A DNA stretch of 52,246 nucleotides, from NCBI GenBank assembly GCA_964571965.1, contig CAZNFQ010000006.1, positions 1 through 52,246 on the forward strand, written 5' to 3'. The position numbers and the translations under genes were made by a program. This stretch comes from Sabulitectum sp964571965. Its GTDB lineage: Bacteria > Fermentibacterota > Fermentibacteria > Fermentibacterales > JCC-6. The notes below the pieces were generated by a model, which saw only the letters and a program-made list of their open reading frames with translations, was not told where the DNA came from and did no database searches. How positions within the stretch are numbered: the stretch's first letter is position 1; each line of letters opens with the position of its first letter. Below are positions 33,006-41,448 of this stretch, one piece after another.

Positions 33006-35961
33006 ATCCCGCTTCTTCCAGCATTTGTTTCAGCTGCTCATACCCTGTCCTGGCTTCATAATCAATTCCGTATTCCCCGGCCAGACTCTCTGCCTCGATG
33101 AAGCATTCACATGCTTTTTCATGCATTCCCAGCTCGAAGAGTGCCTTTCCTTCGCCTACTTTGCTGTCTGCCAGCATGGAATGGTCCTCTGCCAGAAAAC
33201 TTCTTCTGTAGGATTCCCTGAAGAAGTTTACGGCCATTTCCAGCCTGTCGGTCTTTATCATGAGCCAGCCCAGGTTGCCCAAAGCCCGTGACTGTGTGGT
33301 GAGAGCGTTAACGGTGCATGCGAACCTGAGTGCTCTTCTTGCCTCCTCCACAGCCTCTCCTACTCTGTTCATCTTGGAAAGTACGGTACAGAGGTTGAGA
33401 TGCGCAACTGCCATGGCCCTTCTATCACCAGACCTCGCAATCATTTCCATGGCTTTTCCTATGTGCTTTTCCGCCTCTTCGTAGTTTCCTGACATCTTGT
33501 AAGCAAGCCCCAGATTGGAATGAAAAGACATTATTCCCCTGGTGTGCCCTATGTCTTCGGCGATGAGTATTGCTTTTTCCAGCATATCGATGGCGGCTTC
33601 CGTCTTGCCGAATCTTGCCAGCTGACCGCCCATGTTTCCCAGGGTAGTGCACTCGCCTCTTCTGTTACCGGCTTTCCTGTGAATGCACAGAGCTTCTCTG
33701 TACTTGCCGATACCTGAATCCCGTTTTCCCATGTTTATCTCAACCTGCCCCATGAATGCAAGTGCGTTTGCCTCGATGGAAAGATTTCCGCATTTCCTGC
33801 CCAGATCAAGGGTTTTCGAATAGTGGTTAAGAGCTTCCTCGTGGCTGCCGGTTCTGTGCATGAGGATTCCCATGTTTCCGTGAAGTTTGGCAAGGGACGG
33901 GGTATCCAGTGAGTCCTTATGCTCCAGGGCTCTACTGAAGGAATCAAGTCCCTTCTTTCTGTTCCCCATGGCAAGATAAACCGATCCTGCTGCACTGAGG
34001 GCCTGGGCCTTGATGTTCATGTCCCCTGCGTTTTCCGCCACTGCCGCTGCTTTTTCGTAAAGGGCTATTGCCTGCTTCAGAGGAACTCCAAGATTCTCTG
34101 CCGCCTGCCCCCTCAGGAAATAAGCCATTGCCAGGTCCGATCCATCCAGATCGTGAATGAACCTGGAAATGGAATCGTGAGCAAGCTGAAACTTGCCCAT
34201 TATCAGATGAAGTCTGGCATCATGGAACTCCAGCTGTACCGATTCCCCCTGTGTCCTATGGTGAATTTCCCTGGAGAGGGTTTCAGCCCGTAGAACATCT
34301 CCCAGTTCAAGACACTGGGAGAGTGCTTTCATGAGCCACGGCACTGCCTGCCCGTCGGATTGTGACTCGATCCAGTGTCTTGCCAGGGCGATGACTTCGG
34401 TGCCGGCAGGATCCGTTTCTGCCCTGCGGGAAAGAATTTCAGCTGCGGTTCTGTGTATAAGTATTCTGTTTTCCCGAACTATGGTTCTGTACACGGTGCC
34501 CGAGAGGATCGAATTCGAGAAAGCGAAGGTGGAGTCTTCGGTGTTGTTCAAAAAGCCCATGTTCACAAGTCTTGAAAGGGTTATCCCTCCGTCTTCGTAG
34601 CCCAGCCCACTGAATATCTCTGTGAAATGACTTTCCTCGAAGGTATTTCCAAGAACTGAAGCAACCTGAAGGGCAAATCTTTCCTGGGGTTTGAGGGTGC
34701 TCATCCGGGCTTGAAGGAATGATTCTGCGCTAAGGGGAATTATGTCTTCCAGTTCCCTGTGGATGAACCAGAATCCACTTATTTCCCTTCCCACAGCTCC
34801 GCTTTCCATGTAATGCAGAACCAGCTCGATCACCAGCAATGGATTGCCTGCGGTTCTGGACATCAGGAAACTGGTGAATCTTTCCGATTCGGTTCCGGTG
34901 GATTTACCAAGGATACTTTCCAGCAGTTCTTTGACAGAATCGGAATCAAGACCCTCCACTGTGAGTTTTTCCACCCTTGATTCAAGGGAGCCCTCCAGTT
35001 TGGTTCGTGAGGAAAGAATAAGGAATGCGCCGGAGTCACAAAGAGGCTGTGAAAGCTGCTCGAGAAGTTTAAGGGAGGCTTCATCCGCCCAGTGCAGGTC
35101 TTCTATGCAGATTATAAGTTCATGTTCAGCTGTTATCTGCCTTACCTGTTCCATCACCGTGCCATAGGGATCGAATGTGCCCTTTTCCATTAATGGATTC
35201 CACATGCCCAGAGGCGGTTGATCCCATAATCTGTTGTTGAGTCTGACTATACGGGTATCAGAATTATCATTTTTCTGAAGAAAATCTTCGATCAGCCGTG
35301 TTTTACCGATCCCAGGTTTACCGAGGATGAGAACCGGAGGGTGGCAATGCCACTTTCTGAAGGAATTCAGCGCCTCGATCAGGTGTTCGGTTTCCCTGTC
35401 CCTTCCAAGGAGGGGAACGCCGGCAAGAAGAGGATGTGCGGTCTGGTGATCCTTTTTCGCCCCCGGTATCCAGGTTCCTTTTTCAGCAGCCTTCCAGGTG
35501 CAGAAATCTCCGCAGGAGATCTTTGCCTCTTCGCTTACAAGAATGGTGCCGGGTTCGGCCAGGTACGCCAGAGCAAGGGATAGGGCAATGCTTTCTTCAA
35601 CGCTTGCCGTTTCACTTTTCCCGTTCATATCCACAGGAGCGCTGTTACTTATTATGCCTGATCTGCCTGTGAAGAATGCCCGTTCTGTTTCTATGCTGTT
35701 ATTCACGAGATCAATGGTTTTCATCATTCTGAAACCGCTGTCAACCGCCCTCCGGCATGCCTGCTCTGCATTTCTGCCAGTTCCGAAAATACCGATAACG
35801 ATGTTGGCGGACCTTTGTCTTGTTTCGCCGCCGCAGACCCCGATGCATGACATGAGTTCGGAGACCAGCAGCTTAAGGTGCCTGCCAGGGTCGCTGCTCT
35901 GGATCTCCATGGACAGAACGGCTATCTTCCTGAACTCTTCAGGGATCGTTTTAAAGCTCAA
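32989..35961 (-). CDS. Degenerate class III cyclase domain fused to AAA ATPase and TPR repeats
   Basis: Residues about 1-170 align with a class III nucleotidyl cyclase (RKIAVLSMEIQSSDPGRH, NIVIGIFGTGRNAEQACRRA, YLAEPGTILVSEEA), but both metal-binding Asp positions are changed, so catalysis is unlikely. Residues about 185-480 form an AAA/STAND-type ATPase with Walker A GKPGIGKTRLIE and Walker B LIICIEDLHWADE. The rest, to residue 990, is a chain of about ten TPR repeats such as AKLHGNMGILMHRTGSHEEALNHYSKTL. Such proteins are cytosolic signalling platforms whose TPRs bind partners. I chose TTG at 35961, behind GGAGG; upstream ATGs to 36012 lack a ribosome-binding site and would enter the regulatory gap. 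It diverges from the sahR-like gene. Confidence 0.75.
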   Translation of the reverse strand: MSFKTIPEEFRKIAVLSMEIQSSDPGRHLKLLVSELMSCIGVCGGETRQRSANIVIGIFGTGRNAEQACRRAVDSGFRMMKTIDLVNNSIETERAFFTGRSGIISNSAPVDMNGKSETASVEESIALSLALAYLAEPGTILVSEEAKISCGDFCTWKAAEKGTWIPGAKKDHQTAHPLLAGVPLLGRDRETEHLIEALNSFRKWHCHPPVLILGKPGIGKTRLIEDFLQKNDNSDTRIVRLNNRLWDQPPLGMWNPLMEKGTFDPYGTVMEQVRQITAEHELIICIEDLHWADEASLKLLEQLSQPLCDSGAFLILSSRTKLEGSLESRVEKLTVEGLDSDSVKELLESILGKSTGTESERFTSFLMSRTAGNPLLVIELVLHYMESGAVGREISGFWFIHRELEDIIPLSAESFLQARMSTLKPQERFALQVASVLGNTFEESHFTEIFSGLGYEDGGITLSRLVNMGFLNNTEDSTFAFSNSILSGTVYRTIVRENRILIHRTAAEILSRRAETDPAGTEVIALARHWIESQSDGQAVPWLMKALSQCLELGDVLRAETLSREIHHRTQGESVQLEFHDARLHLIMGKFQLAHDSISRFIHDLDGSDLAMAYFLRGQAAENLGVPLKQAIALYEKAAAVAENAGDMNIKAQALSAAGSVYLAMGNRKKGLDSFSRALEHKDSLDTPSLAKLHGNMGILMHRTGSHEEALNHYSKTLDLGRKCGNLSIEANALAFMGQVEINMGKRDSGIGKYREALCIHRKAGNRRGECTTLGNMGGQLARFGKTEAAIDMLEKAILIAEDIGHTRGIMSFHSNLGLAYKMSGNYEEAEKHIGKAMEMIARSGDRRAMAVAHLNLCTVLSKMNRVGEAVEEARRALRFACTVNALTTQSRALGNLGWLMIKTDRLEMAVNFFRESYRRSFLAEDHSMLADSKVGEGKALFELGMHEKACECFIEAESLAGEYGIDYEARTGYEQLKQMLEEAGYGQSS

Positions 35962-36030
35962 ACCCACCTCCGGCAGAAATGCCTTATTGAAACTATAAAA
36001 ACACATAAGCATCGCCAATAGAGACGCTTG

Positions 36031-36059
36031 TTGACTATATGAAAATGTATTCATATAGT
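36031..36059 (+). promoter_or_regulatory. Core promoter with perfect palindromic operator before the sahR-like gene
   Basis: TTGACT (36031-36036), 17 bases, TATAGT (36054-36059) form the promoter. A perfect 10-base inverted repeat, ACTATATGAA (36034-36043) and TTCATATAGT (36050-36059) around a 6-base spacer, covers both boxes. Transcription would begin at or next to the ATG at 36065, so the message is leaderless or nearly so. The position fits autorepression by the adjacent ArsR-type regulator; a second, weak promoter may face the divergent ATPase gene. Confidence 0.7.
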
Positions 36060-36064
36060 TTGTT

Positions 36065-36991
36065 ATGAGTATGGAAAAGATTTTCAGAGCCCTTGGTGAG
36101 CGGAACAGGCTCAGAATGGTCCTTCTACTGGCGAAAGGGCCATTAAACGTTACCGAGCTGGTTTCCGTTCTGGGGATTTCCCAGTCCAACGCAAGCCATC
36201 ATTTAAAGCTTCTTCTGGATTCCGGTGTTTTGAACAGAACCGGCAGGGGGAACTGGGCCTTCTACCAGATAAGGAGGGACCGGCCTCTTGTCGATGAGCT
36301 GGTGGGGCTTGCCTTCAAGCATCGTGACACCCTGGAAGGGTTCCAGGAGGACATGAAGCGCCTTGCCATATGCCTTGCACGGAGGAAGAGGAGTTCCAGA
36401 AAATTTTTCGACTCGAAGGGCGAACTGGAACTGTCCCGTATCAGCGATTCACTGCCGGACACTACCATTTGCATTCCCTTCCTGGAAAGACATCTGGGAA
36501 GAAGGAACCTGGTGATAGATGTGGGGGCGGGAAGCGGCAAGATGATACCGTTCCTCCTTTCCTCCTCCAGGAAGGTCCTGGCGGTGGACAGTTCAAGACG
36601 AATGCTGGATCTTGCAATGCGCAGCATATCCTCACTGAAGTTGATTTCACGAGTGGATTTCAGACTTGGAGAGGCGGAGCATCTGCCTGTGGAGAATTCC
36701 GCGGGAGATGCGGTGCTGATGCATATGCTGCTGCATCACTGCGGGGACCCTGCAAGGGCGGTGGCAGAGGCCGGTAGGGTGCTTGCCCCGGGGGGGATCC
36801 TTCTTGTGGTCGACCTGGTGGAGCACGCGGATACCAGTTTCAGAGACATTCACGGAGACCTGTGGCCGGGTTTTTCAGTGGAATCCATCAGAGAGCTTTT
36901 CAGAGAAGCAGGTATTTCACCCATTGAAACAGAAGAACACAACGATCAAAGGATTCTCGCAGCAGCGGGGATGAAGGGAGAACGAACTTGA
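36065..36991 (+). CDS. SahR-like ArsR regulator fused to a SAM-methyltransferase fold
   Basis: Residues about 1-95 are an ArsR-type winged helix (FRALGERNRLRMVLLLAKGPLNVTELVSVLGISQSNASHHLKLL) without the usual metal-binding Cys pair. Residues about 145-290 are a class I methyltransferase fold with motif I VIDVGAGSGKM and post-motifs VLAVDSSRRMLD and AGRVLAPGGILLVVDL. SahR of Proteobacteria has this architecture, senses S-adenosylhomocysteine and controls the methionine cycle, including ahcY. Here ahcY follows with a TTGA overlap and a palindrome covers the promoter, so the same role is likely. It probably represses the whole operon until SAH rises. An active methyltransferase role cannot be excluded. 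Confidence 0.82.
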   Translation: MSMEKIFRALGERNRLRMVLLLAKGPLNVTELVSVLGISQSNASHHLKLLLDSGVLNRTGRGNWAFYQIRRDRPLVDELVGLAFKHRDTLEGFQEDMKRLAICLARRKRSSRKFFDSKGELELSRISDSLPDTTICIPFLERHLGRRNLVIDVGAGSGKMIPFLLSSSRKVLAVDSSRRMLDLAMRSISSLKLISRVDFRLGEAEHLPVENSAGDAVLMHMLLHHCGDPARAVAEAGRVLAPGGILLVVDLVEHADTSFRDIHGDLWPGFSVESIRELFREAGISPIETEEHNDQRILAAAGMKGERT

Positions 36992-38394
36992 ATTACAAAG
37001 TCAGGGACATGACGCTGGCCGATTACGGCAGACGCGAGATAGAGATAGCGGAACATGAAATGCCGGGACTTATGGCCGTAAGGGAAAAGTACGGTACTGC
37101 TGAACCTCTTGCAGGACTCAGAGTAATGGGTTCATTGCACATGACCGTTCAGACAGCTGTGCTTATCGAGACACTCAGGGAACTGGGAGCAGAGGTAAGG
37201 TGGGCCAGCTGCAACATATTCAGCACCCAGGATCATGCAGCCGCGGCCATTGCGAAGACTGGAGTACCTGTTTTCGCATGGAAGGGAGAGACCCTTGAGG
37301 AGTACTGGTGGTGTACCAGGCAGGCCCTGACCTTTTCCGGCGGAAAGGGACCCAATCTAATAGTTGACGACGGTGGAGACGCCACGCTTATGATCCATCT
37401 GGGAGTGGAGCTGGAAAAGGAACTGGAGGAGACTGGAAAGCTTCCCGAAGTTGGCAGCGGACCCGAGGACCTTGTCAGGCTCAGGGAGAATCTCATTTCG
37501 GGGCTTGATGTTTCGAAGGATTTCTGGCGCAGGGCAGCTGGAGATATGCTGGGTGTAAGTGAAGAGACCACCACCGGTGTTCACAGGCTGTACCAGATGC
37601 TTAAGCAGGGTAAGCTTCTTTTCCCCGCTTACAACGTGAACGACTCTGTTACCAAGAGCAAATTCGATAATCTTTACGGCTGCAGGGAATCCCTGGCGGA
37701 TGGAATAAAAAGGGCTACGGATGTTATGGTAGCAGGCAAAACAATTCTTGTATGCGGTTACGGTGACGTGGGCAAGGGATGCTGCCAGTCCATGAGGGGT
37801 TTCGGCGCCAGGGTGCTGGTTACGGAGATCGATCCCATATGCGCTCTTCAGGCTGCAATGGAAGGGTACGAGGTTACAACGGTGGAGCACGCCCTTCCGG
37901 AAGCTGATATTTTCGTTACCACCACAGGCAACTGCAGGGTGATCACAGCGGAACACATGAGCCGCATGAAGGATCAGACCATTGTGTGCAACATCGGCCA
38001 CTTCGACAATGAGATCGAAGTGGAGGAGCTTGAGAAGTGGCCCGGGATAAAAAAGATAGAGATAAAACCCCAGGTTCACAGGTTTCTCTATCCCGATGGC
38101 CATTCCATATATCTTCTGGCAGAGGGAAGACTGGTGAACCTGGGATGCGCCACAGGCCATCCAAGTTTCGTAATGAGCAACAGCTTCACCAATCAATGTC
38201 TTGCACAGATCGCCCTGGCGGAGGAGAGACCTGGAATCGGAGTGTACATGCTGCCGAAGATCCTGGATGAAGAAGTTGCAAGACTTCATCTTGCGAAACT
38301 GGGAGTTAAGCTCACCACACTGACCGATGAACAGGCAGGATACATAGGAGTGGATGTTCAGGGACCCTATAAGCCGGAGCATTACAGGTACTGA
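36988..38394 (+). CDS. ahcY: Adenosylhomocysteinase
   Basis: AhcY hydrolyses S-adenosylhomocysteine to adenosine and homocysteine with bound NAD, removing the inhibitory product of SAM-dependent methylation. The 468-residue protein has NIFSTQDHAAAAI, YNVNDSVTKSKFDNLYG with the substrate and NAD-linked Lys, the Rossmann loop CGYGDVGKGCCQSM near residue 257, TTTGNCRVI, NIGHFDNEI and the C-terminal KPEHYRY that completes the neighbouring subunit's NAD site. TTG at 36988 is supported by AAGGGAG and overlaps the regulator stop. Its stop overlaps the next ATG (TGATG). Confidence 0.97.
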   Translation: MNYKVRDMTLADYGRREIEIAEHEMPGLMAVREKYGTAEPLAGLRVMGSLHMTVQTAVLIETLRELGAEVRWASCNIFSTQDHAAAAIAKTGVPVFAWKGETLEEYWWCTRQALTFSGGKGPNLIVDDGGDATLMIHLGVELEKELEETGKLPEVGSGPEDLVRLRENLISGLDVSKDFWRRAAGDMLGVSEETTTGVHRLYQMLKQGKLLFPAYNVNDSVTKSKFDNLYGCRESLADGIKRATDVMVAGKTILVCGYGDVGKGCCQSMRGFGARVLVTEIDPICALQAAMEGYEVTTVEHALPEADIFVTTTGNCRVITAEHMSRMKDQTIVCNIGHFDNEIEVEELEKWPGIKKIEIKPQVHRFLYPDGHSIYLLAEGRLVNLGCATGHPSFVMSNSFTNQCLAQIALAEERPGIGVYMLPKILDEEVARLHLAKLGVKLTTLTDEQAGYIGVDVQGPYKPEHYRY

Positions 38395-40685
38395 TGGAGA
38401 AATGTTCAGTCTGCACCACCCCGCCCGGCTGCCATAATGGATGCGGGATAAGGGTATCGGTCACAGACGGAAGGATCACAGAGATAAGAGGGGATCCGGA
38501 GAATCCCTACAACTCCGGTTCGCTCTGCCCCAGGGGAGCAGCTCTTCCCGGAACCGTTTACAGTTCTGACAGAGTTCTGCATCCGTTGAGAAAAACCTCT
38601 GCAGGCTGGAAGAGGATCTCCTGGACCGAAGCTCTTTCTGAGATAGGGGAGAGATTCCTTTCCGCCGGCGCGGACTCGTCAATTTTCTGCAAGGGGACAG
38701 GCAGGGACATAGGTCCCTGGCTGTCCAGACTTGCATGGGGTTTCGGAAGCCCTGAATACTACGCCCTGGGTCCCGGAAGCGGAAGTGCATGTCTCATGCC
38801 GAGGATGAGCATTTCCCATGCGGTAATGGGCGGATTTCCGGTGGCAGACTGCTCCCAGTACTTCCAGAAGAGATACGATGATCCCCGCTGGAAGCTTCCG
38901 GAGTGCATACTGGTGTGGGGTTCCAATCCCGTGGACTCGAATCCGGACGGCTTTCTGGGAAAGTGGATAGTGGATTGTGTCAGAAGAGGATCGCGAATGG
39001 TCACCGTTGATCCCAGAAGGACATGGATCGCCGGCAAGTCAGACTATCACATTCAGGTAAATCCCGGTACCGACTGTGCTCTTGCAATGGCTTTCCTGAA
39101 CGTTCTTTTCAGAGAAGGCTTATGCAGCAGCGAATTTGTCCGTGAAAAGGTCACGGGAGTGAAAATGGTCAGGGATCAGGTGAGATCCTATACTCCGGAA
39201 AGGGCCGGCAGAATATGCGGAGTAGCACCGGACCTTATAAGGAAAGCGGCCCTGCTGTACGGGAATTCCACACCCGCTGCCCTTCACTGGGGGGTTTCCG
39301 TGGACATGTCACCCTCTGCTCTGGGTACTGCCCACGCCCTAGTATCACTGATGGTCCTATCGGGCAACCTGGACGTTCCCGGTGGAAACGTGGTGGTCAC
39401 TGATCCATACGGTATTTCCAGAAGGGGAGTTAACGGGGAGGTGTCACAGGGTTTTCAGGGAACGAAGACAGGGGTAAAAAAGTATCCCATGACCGGCATC
39501 GGCTACCCCTATGCCCATGCAGATACCCTCCTTGATGAGATCGAATCCGGACGAAGGGTGAAATGTGCCTGGTACCAGGGAACCGGCATCACCGCAAATG
39601 GCTTTGCTGATCCCCAGCGGGCGGGAAGGCTTCTTGCAGAAACGGAGTTCTCCGTGGTCTGCGATCTTTTCATGAGTTCTGAGATCCACCGTATAGCTGA
39701 TCTCTTTCTTCCGGTATGCACCTGTCTCGAAAGAAGGGGCATACGGAACTGGTGGTATCAGCTGGCGGCCTTCGACAGGGTGATCGAACCCCTGGGAGAG
39801 AGCCGGTCTGACATGGAGATAATTCTGGAAGCCGGAAGGAGAATTGCGCCTGAATTCTTCCCCTGGGAGCAGGATACCGGCTGGTTCGACCATGTTCTCG
39901 AACCCTCCGGCCTTACATGGCAGCAGCTTGTTAACAGGAAATGGGTCATGCCCGGAACCACCTACGGAAAACCTCCTGCCACACCATCGGGTAAGGTGGA
40001 GCTTGCCCCGGGGATCATGGCAGAGTCCGGTCTTCTGCCGGCACCCTGGTATGTTCCCCCTCCAACCCAGTCAGGCCGGCACAGGGGGTTCCCGCTTAAA
40101 CTTACAACCGGAGCCAGGATACCCGTCTACTTTCATGGAGAGCACAGGAACGTGAAGGAACTCCTTGAGCATGCTCCACTGCCATTGGTGGAAGTCAATC
40201 CTGAAAATGTACCTGAGGGAATTCAGAGCGGGAACTGGGTGGAACTGGAATCGCCCTGGGGCAGGTGCAGCCGGGTTCTTTCCGTTTCCCACTTTATCAG
40301 GCCCGGCGTTATATCAGCTGTGCACGGATGGAGGGGAGAAGGGCTCAACGTGAACGAACTCCTGGGTTCGGGTCTTCAGGGCAGAGGCGGCCTCGGGTAC
40401 CCTTTCAGAGGTATACCCTGCAGGATAAAAGGCTTGATCGATGCTCCCCCGGGGTTTCCGCAGCCTGTGTTAAAGGAGAAGCCGGCGGCGGTCAAAGTGG
40501 TGGAAACTGAGTGGTGCACAGGCTGCAGGGCCTGCTCGGTGGCGTGCAGAATGCACACCGGACTTCAGGGAGTCAGGGTGGAAGGAGCCGGGGATCATTT
40601 CATTCCAGTGTATACCTCTGAATGTCTGGATTGTGAGAACCCTCCCTGCAGGTCCATCTGTCACACAGGGTGTCTCGATGAGTAG
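38394..40685 (+). CDS. Molybdopterin oxidoreductase (DMSO reductase family) with C-terminal ferredoxin domain
   Basis: The N-terminus has a Cys cluster (CSVCTTPPGCHNGCG, later SLCPRG) for a 4Fe-4S centre, but the usual Cx2C spacing is replaced by a longer gap. Domains of the DMSO reductase family follow: GPGSGSACLMPR, whose Cys is the probable Mo/W ligand, ILVWGSNPVDSNP, VTVDPRRTWIA, and the C-terminal barrel (LTTGARIPVYFHGEHRN, then NPENVPEGIQSGNWVELESPWG). Residues about 700-763 add a ferredoxin-like part with CTGCRACSVACRMH and CLDCENPPCRSIC. Similar chains include acetylene hydratase-like and thiosulfate reductase-like enzymes. No Tat signal is seen, so it is probably cytoplasmic. The mobA gene lies in the same operon. 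The substrate is unknown. Confidence 0.85.
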   Translation: MEKCSVCTTPPGCHNGCGIRVSVTDGRITEIRGDPENPYNSGSLCPRGAALPGTVYSSDRVLHPLRKTSAGWKRISWTEALSEIGERFLSAGADSSIFCKGTGRDIGPWLSRLAWGFGSPEYYALGPGSGSACLMPRMSISHAVMGGFPVADCSQYFQKRYDDPRWKLPECILVWGSNPVDSNPDGFLGKWIVDCVRRGSRMVTVDPRRTWIAGKSDYHIQVNPGTDCALAMAFLNVLFREGLCSSEFVREKVTGVKMVRDQVRSYTPERAGRICGVAPDLIRKAALLYGNSTPAALHWGVSVDMSPSALGTAHALVSLMVLSGNLDVPGGNVVVTDPYGISRRGVNGEVSQGFQGTKTGVKKYPMTGIGYPYAHADTLLDEIESGRRVKCAWYQGTGITANGFADPQRAGRLLAETEFSVVCDLFMSSEIHRIADLFLPVCTCLERRGIRNWWYQLAAFDRVIEPLGESRSDMEIILEAGRRIAPEFFPWEQDTGWFDHVLEPSGLTWQQLVNRKWVMPGTTYGKPPATPSGKVELAPGIMAESGLLPAPWYVPPPTQSGRHRGFPLKLTTGARIPVYFHGEHRNVKELLEHAPLPLVEVNPENVPEGIQSGNWVELESPWGRCSRVLSVSHFIRPGVISAVHGWRGEGLNVNELLGSGLQGRGGLGYPFRGIPCRIKGLIDAPPGFPQPVLKEKPAAVKVVETEWCTGCRACSVACRMHTGLQGVRVEGAGDHFIPVYTSECLDCENPPCRSICHTGCLDE

Positions 40686-41418
40686 AAAACTGGGATTCAG
40701 AACTTCCGGTCTCAGGCACATACCAATGGATGAGGTTCTTCGCGGACTGGTGCAGGCCGGTTATGGAGCAGTGGAGTTCTGGCTTGAGCACCCGGAGGCA
40801 TCACCGGAAAACCTGCTGCTGGCCAGAGAACGCGGTCTTCATGTGTCTGCGGTGAGTTACCACGGAAAAGCTGACAGCGGTAAAACCAGGCTGGCCATGG
40901 GGAAAAGGGCCGTGGACCTGGCTGCGGCAAGCGGTGTGGATACTGTTGTTTTCGGTTCCCCTCTGAAGGGCGAAAAGCAGTTCACCGAAGAGGCTTCGGA
41001 ACTCTATTCCCTCTGCCGTGAGTCGGGGATAAAACCCGCCTGGGAAACAGAACCCGGCACCGTCCTTGATTCCCTTGACGATTTTTACAGGCTGATAGTC
41101 CCTCTGGGACCCTCTGCAGGACTGAATCTGGATGCGGGCCATCTGCACCTTCAGGGAACCTGCACTTCATTCAGCATAGGTTCGCTTGCCACCAGGATCC
41201 ACCATGTTCACATCGAGGGAATGAGAAAGGGAAAACACGAACACCTGATACCCGGCACAGGGGATCTGAACTGGGGAGAACTCATTAAGGGTCTTGAGCT
41301 TGCACATTATTGCGGATACATTGTGGTTGATCTGTTCGTTATCCCTGCTGAATGGCTGGAGTTCGTGACTTGTGCAAACGCCGCTTCGTGTGAAATATTA
41401 GGTTATTCCATGTTGTAA
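40678..41418 (+). CDS. Xylose isomerase-like TIM-barrel protein
   Basis: This 246-residue protein belongs to the AP endonuclease 2/sugar isomerase family. Likely metal ligands appear in order: Glu in AWETEPG, Asp and His in LNLDAGHLH, His in HHVHIEG and a late acidic residue in YIVVDLF. The family isomerises or epimerises sugars, inosose and related polyols with a divalent metal. ATG at 40678 overlaps the end of the Mo-enzyme gene. In this operon it could prepare a sugar-like or polyol unit. The substrate is not known. Confidence 0.8.
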   Translation: MSRKLGFRTSGLRHIPMDEVLRGLVQAGYGAVEFWLEHPEASPENLLLARERGLHVSAVSYHGKADSGKTRLAMGKRAVDLAAASGVDTVVFGSPLKGEKQFTEEASELYSLCRESGIKPAWETEPGTVLDSLDDFYRLIVPLGPSAGLNLDAGHLHLQGTCTSFSIGSLATRIHHVHIEGMRKGKHEHLIPGTGDLNWGELIKGLELAHYCGYIVVDLFVIPAEWLEFVTCANAASCEILGYSML

Positions 41419-41448
41419 TCGTCGCTTATATTTTCAGGGGAGGGGAAA

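Noticed and set aside
37357..38382. Long open frame of 341 codons on the minus strand inside ahcY
   Set aside because: It is antisense to a strongly conserved gene, has no recognisable domain and reflects codon bias of ahcY.
41419..41448. Precursor peptide gene for the SPASM enzymes
   Set aside because: The only sizeable gap in the operon is 30 bases and cannot encode one; other junctions overlap.
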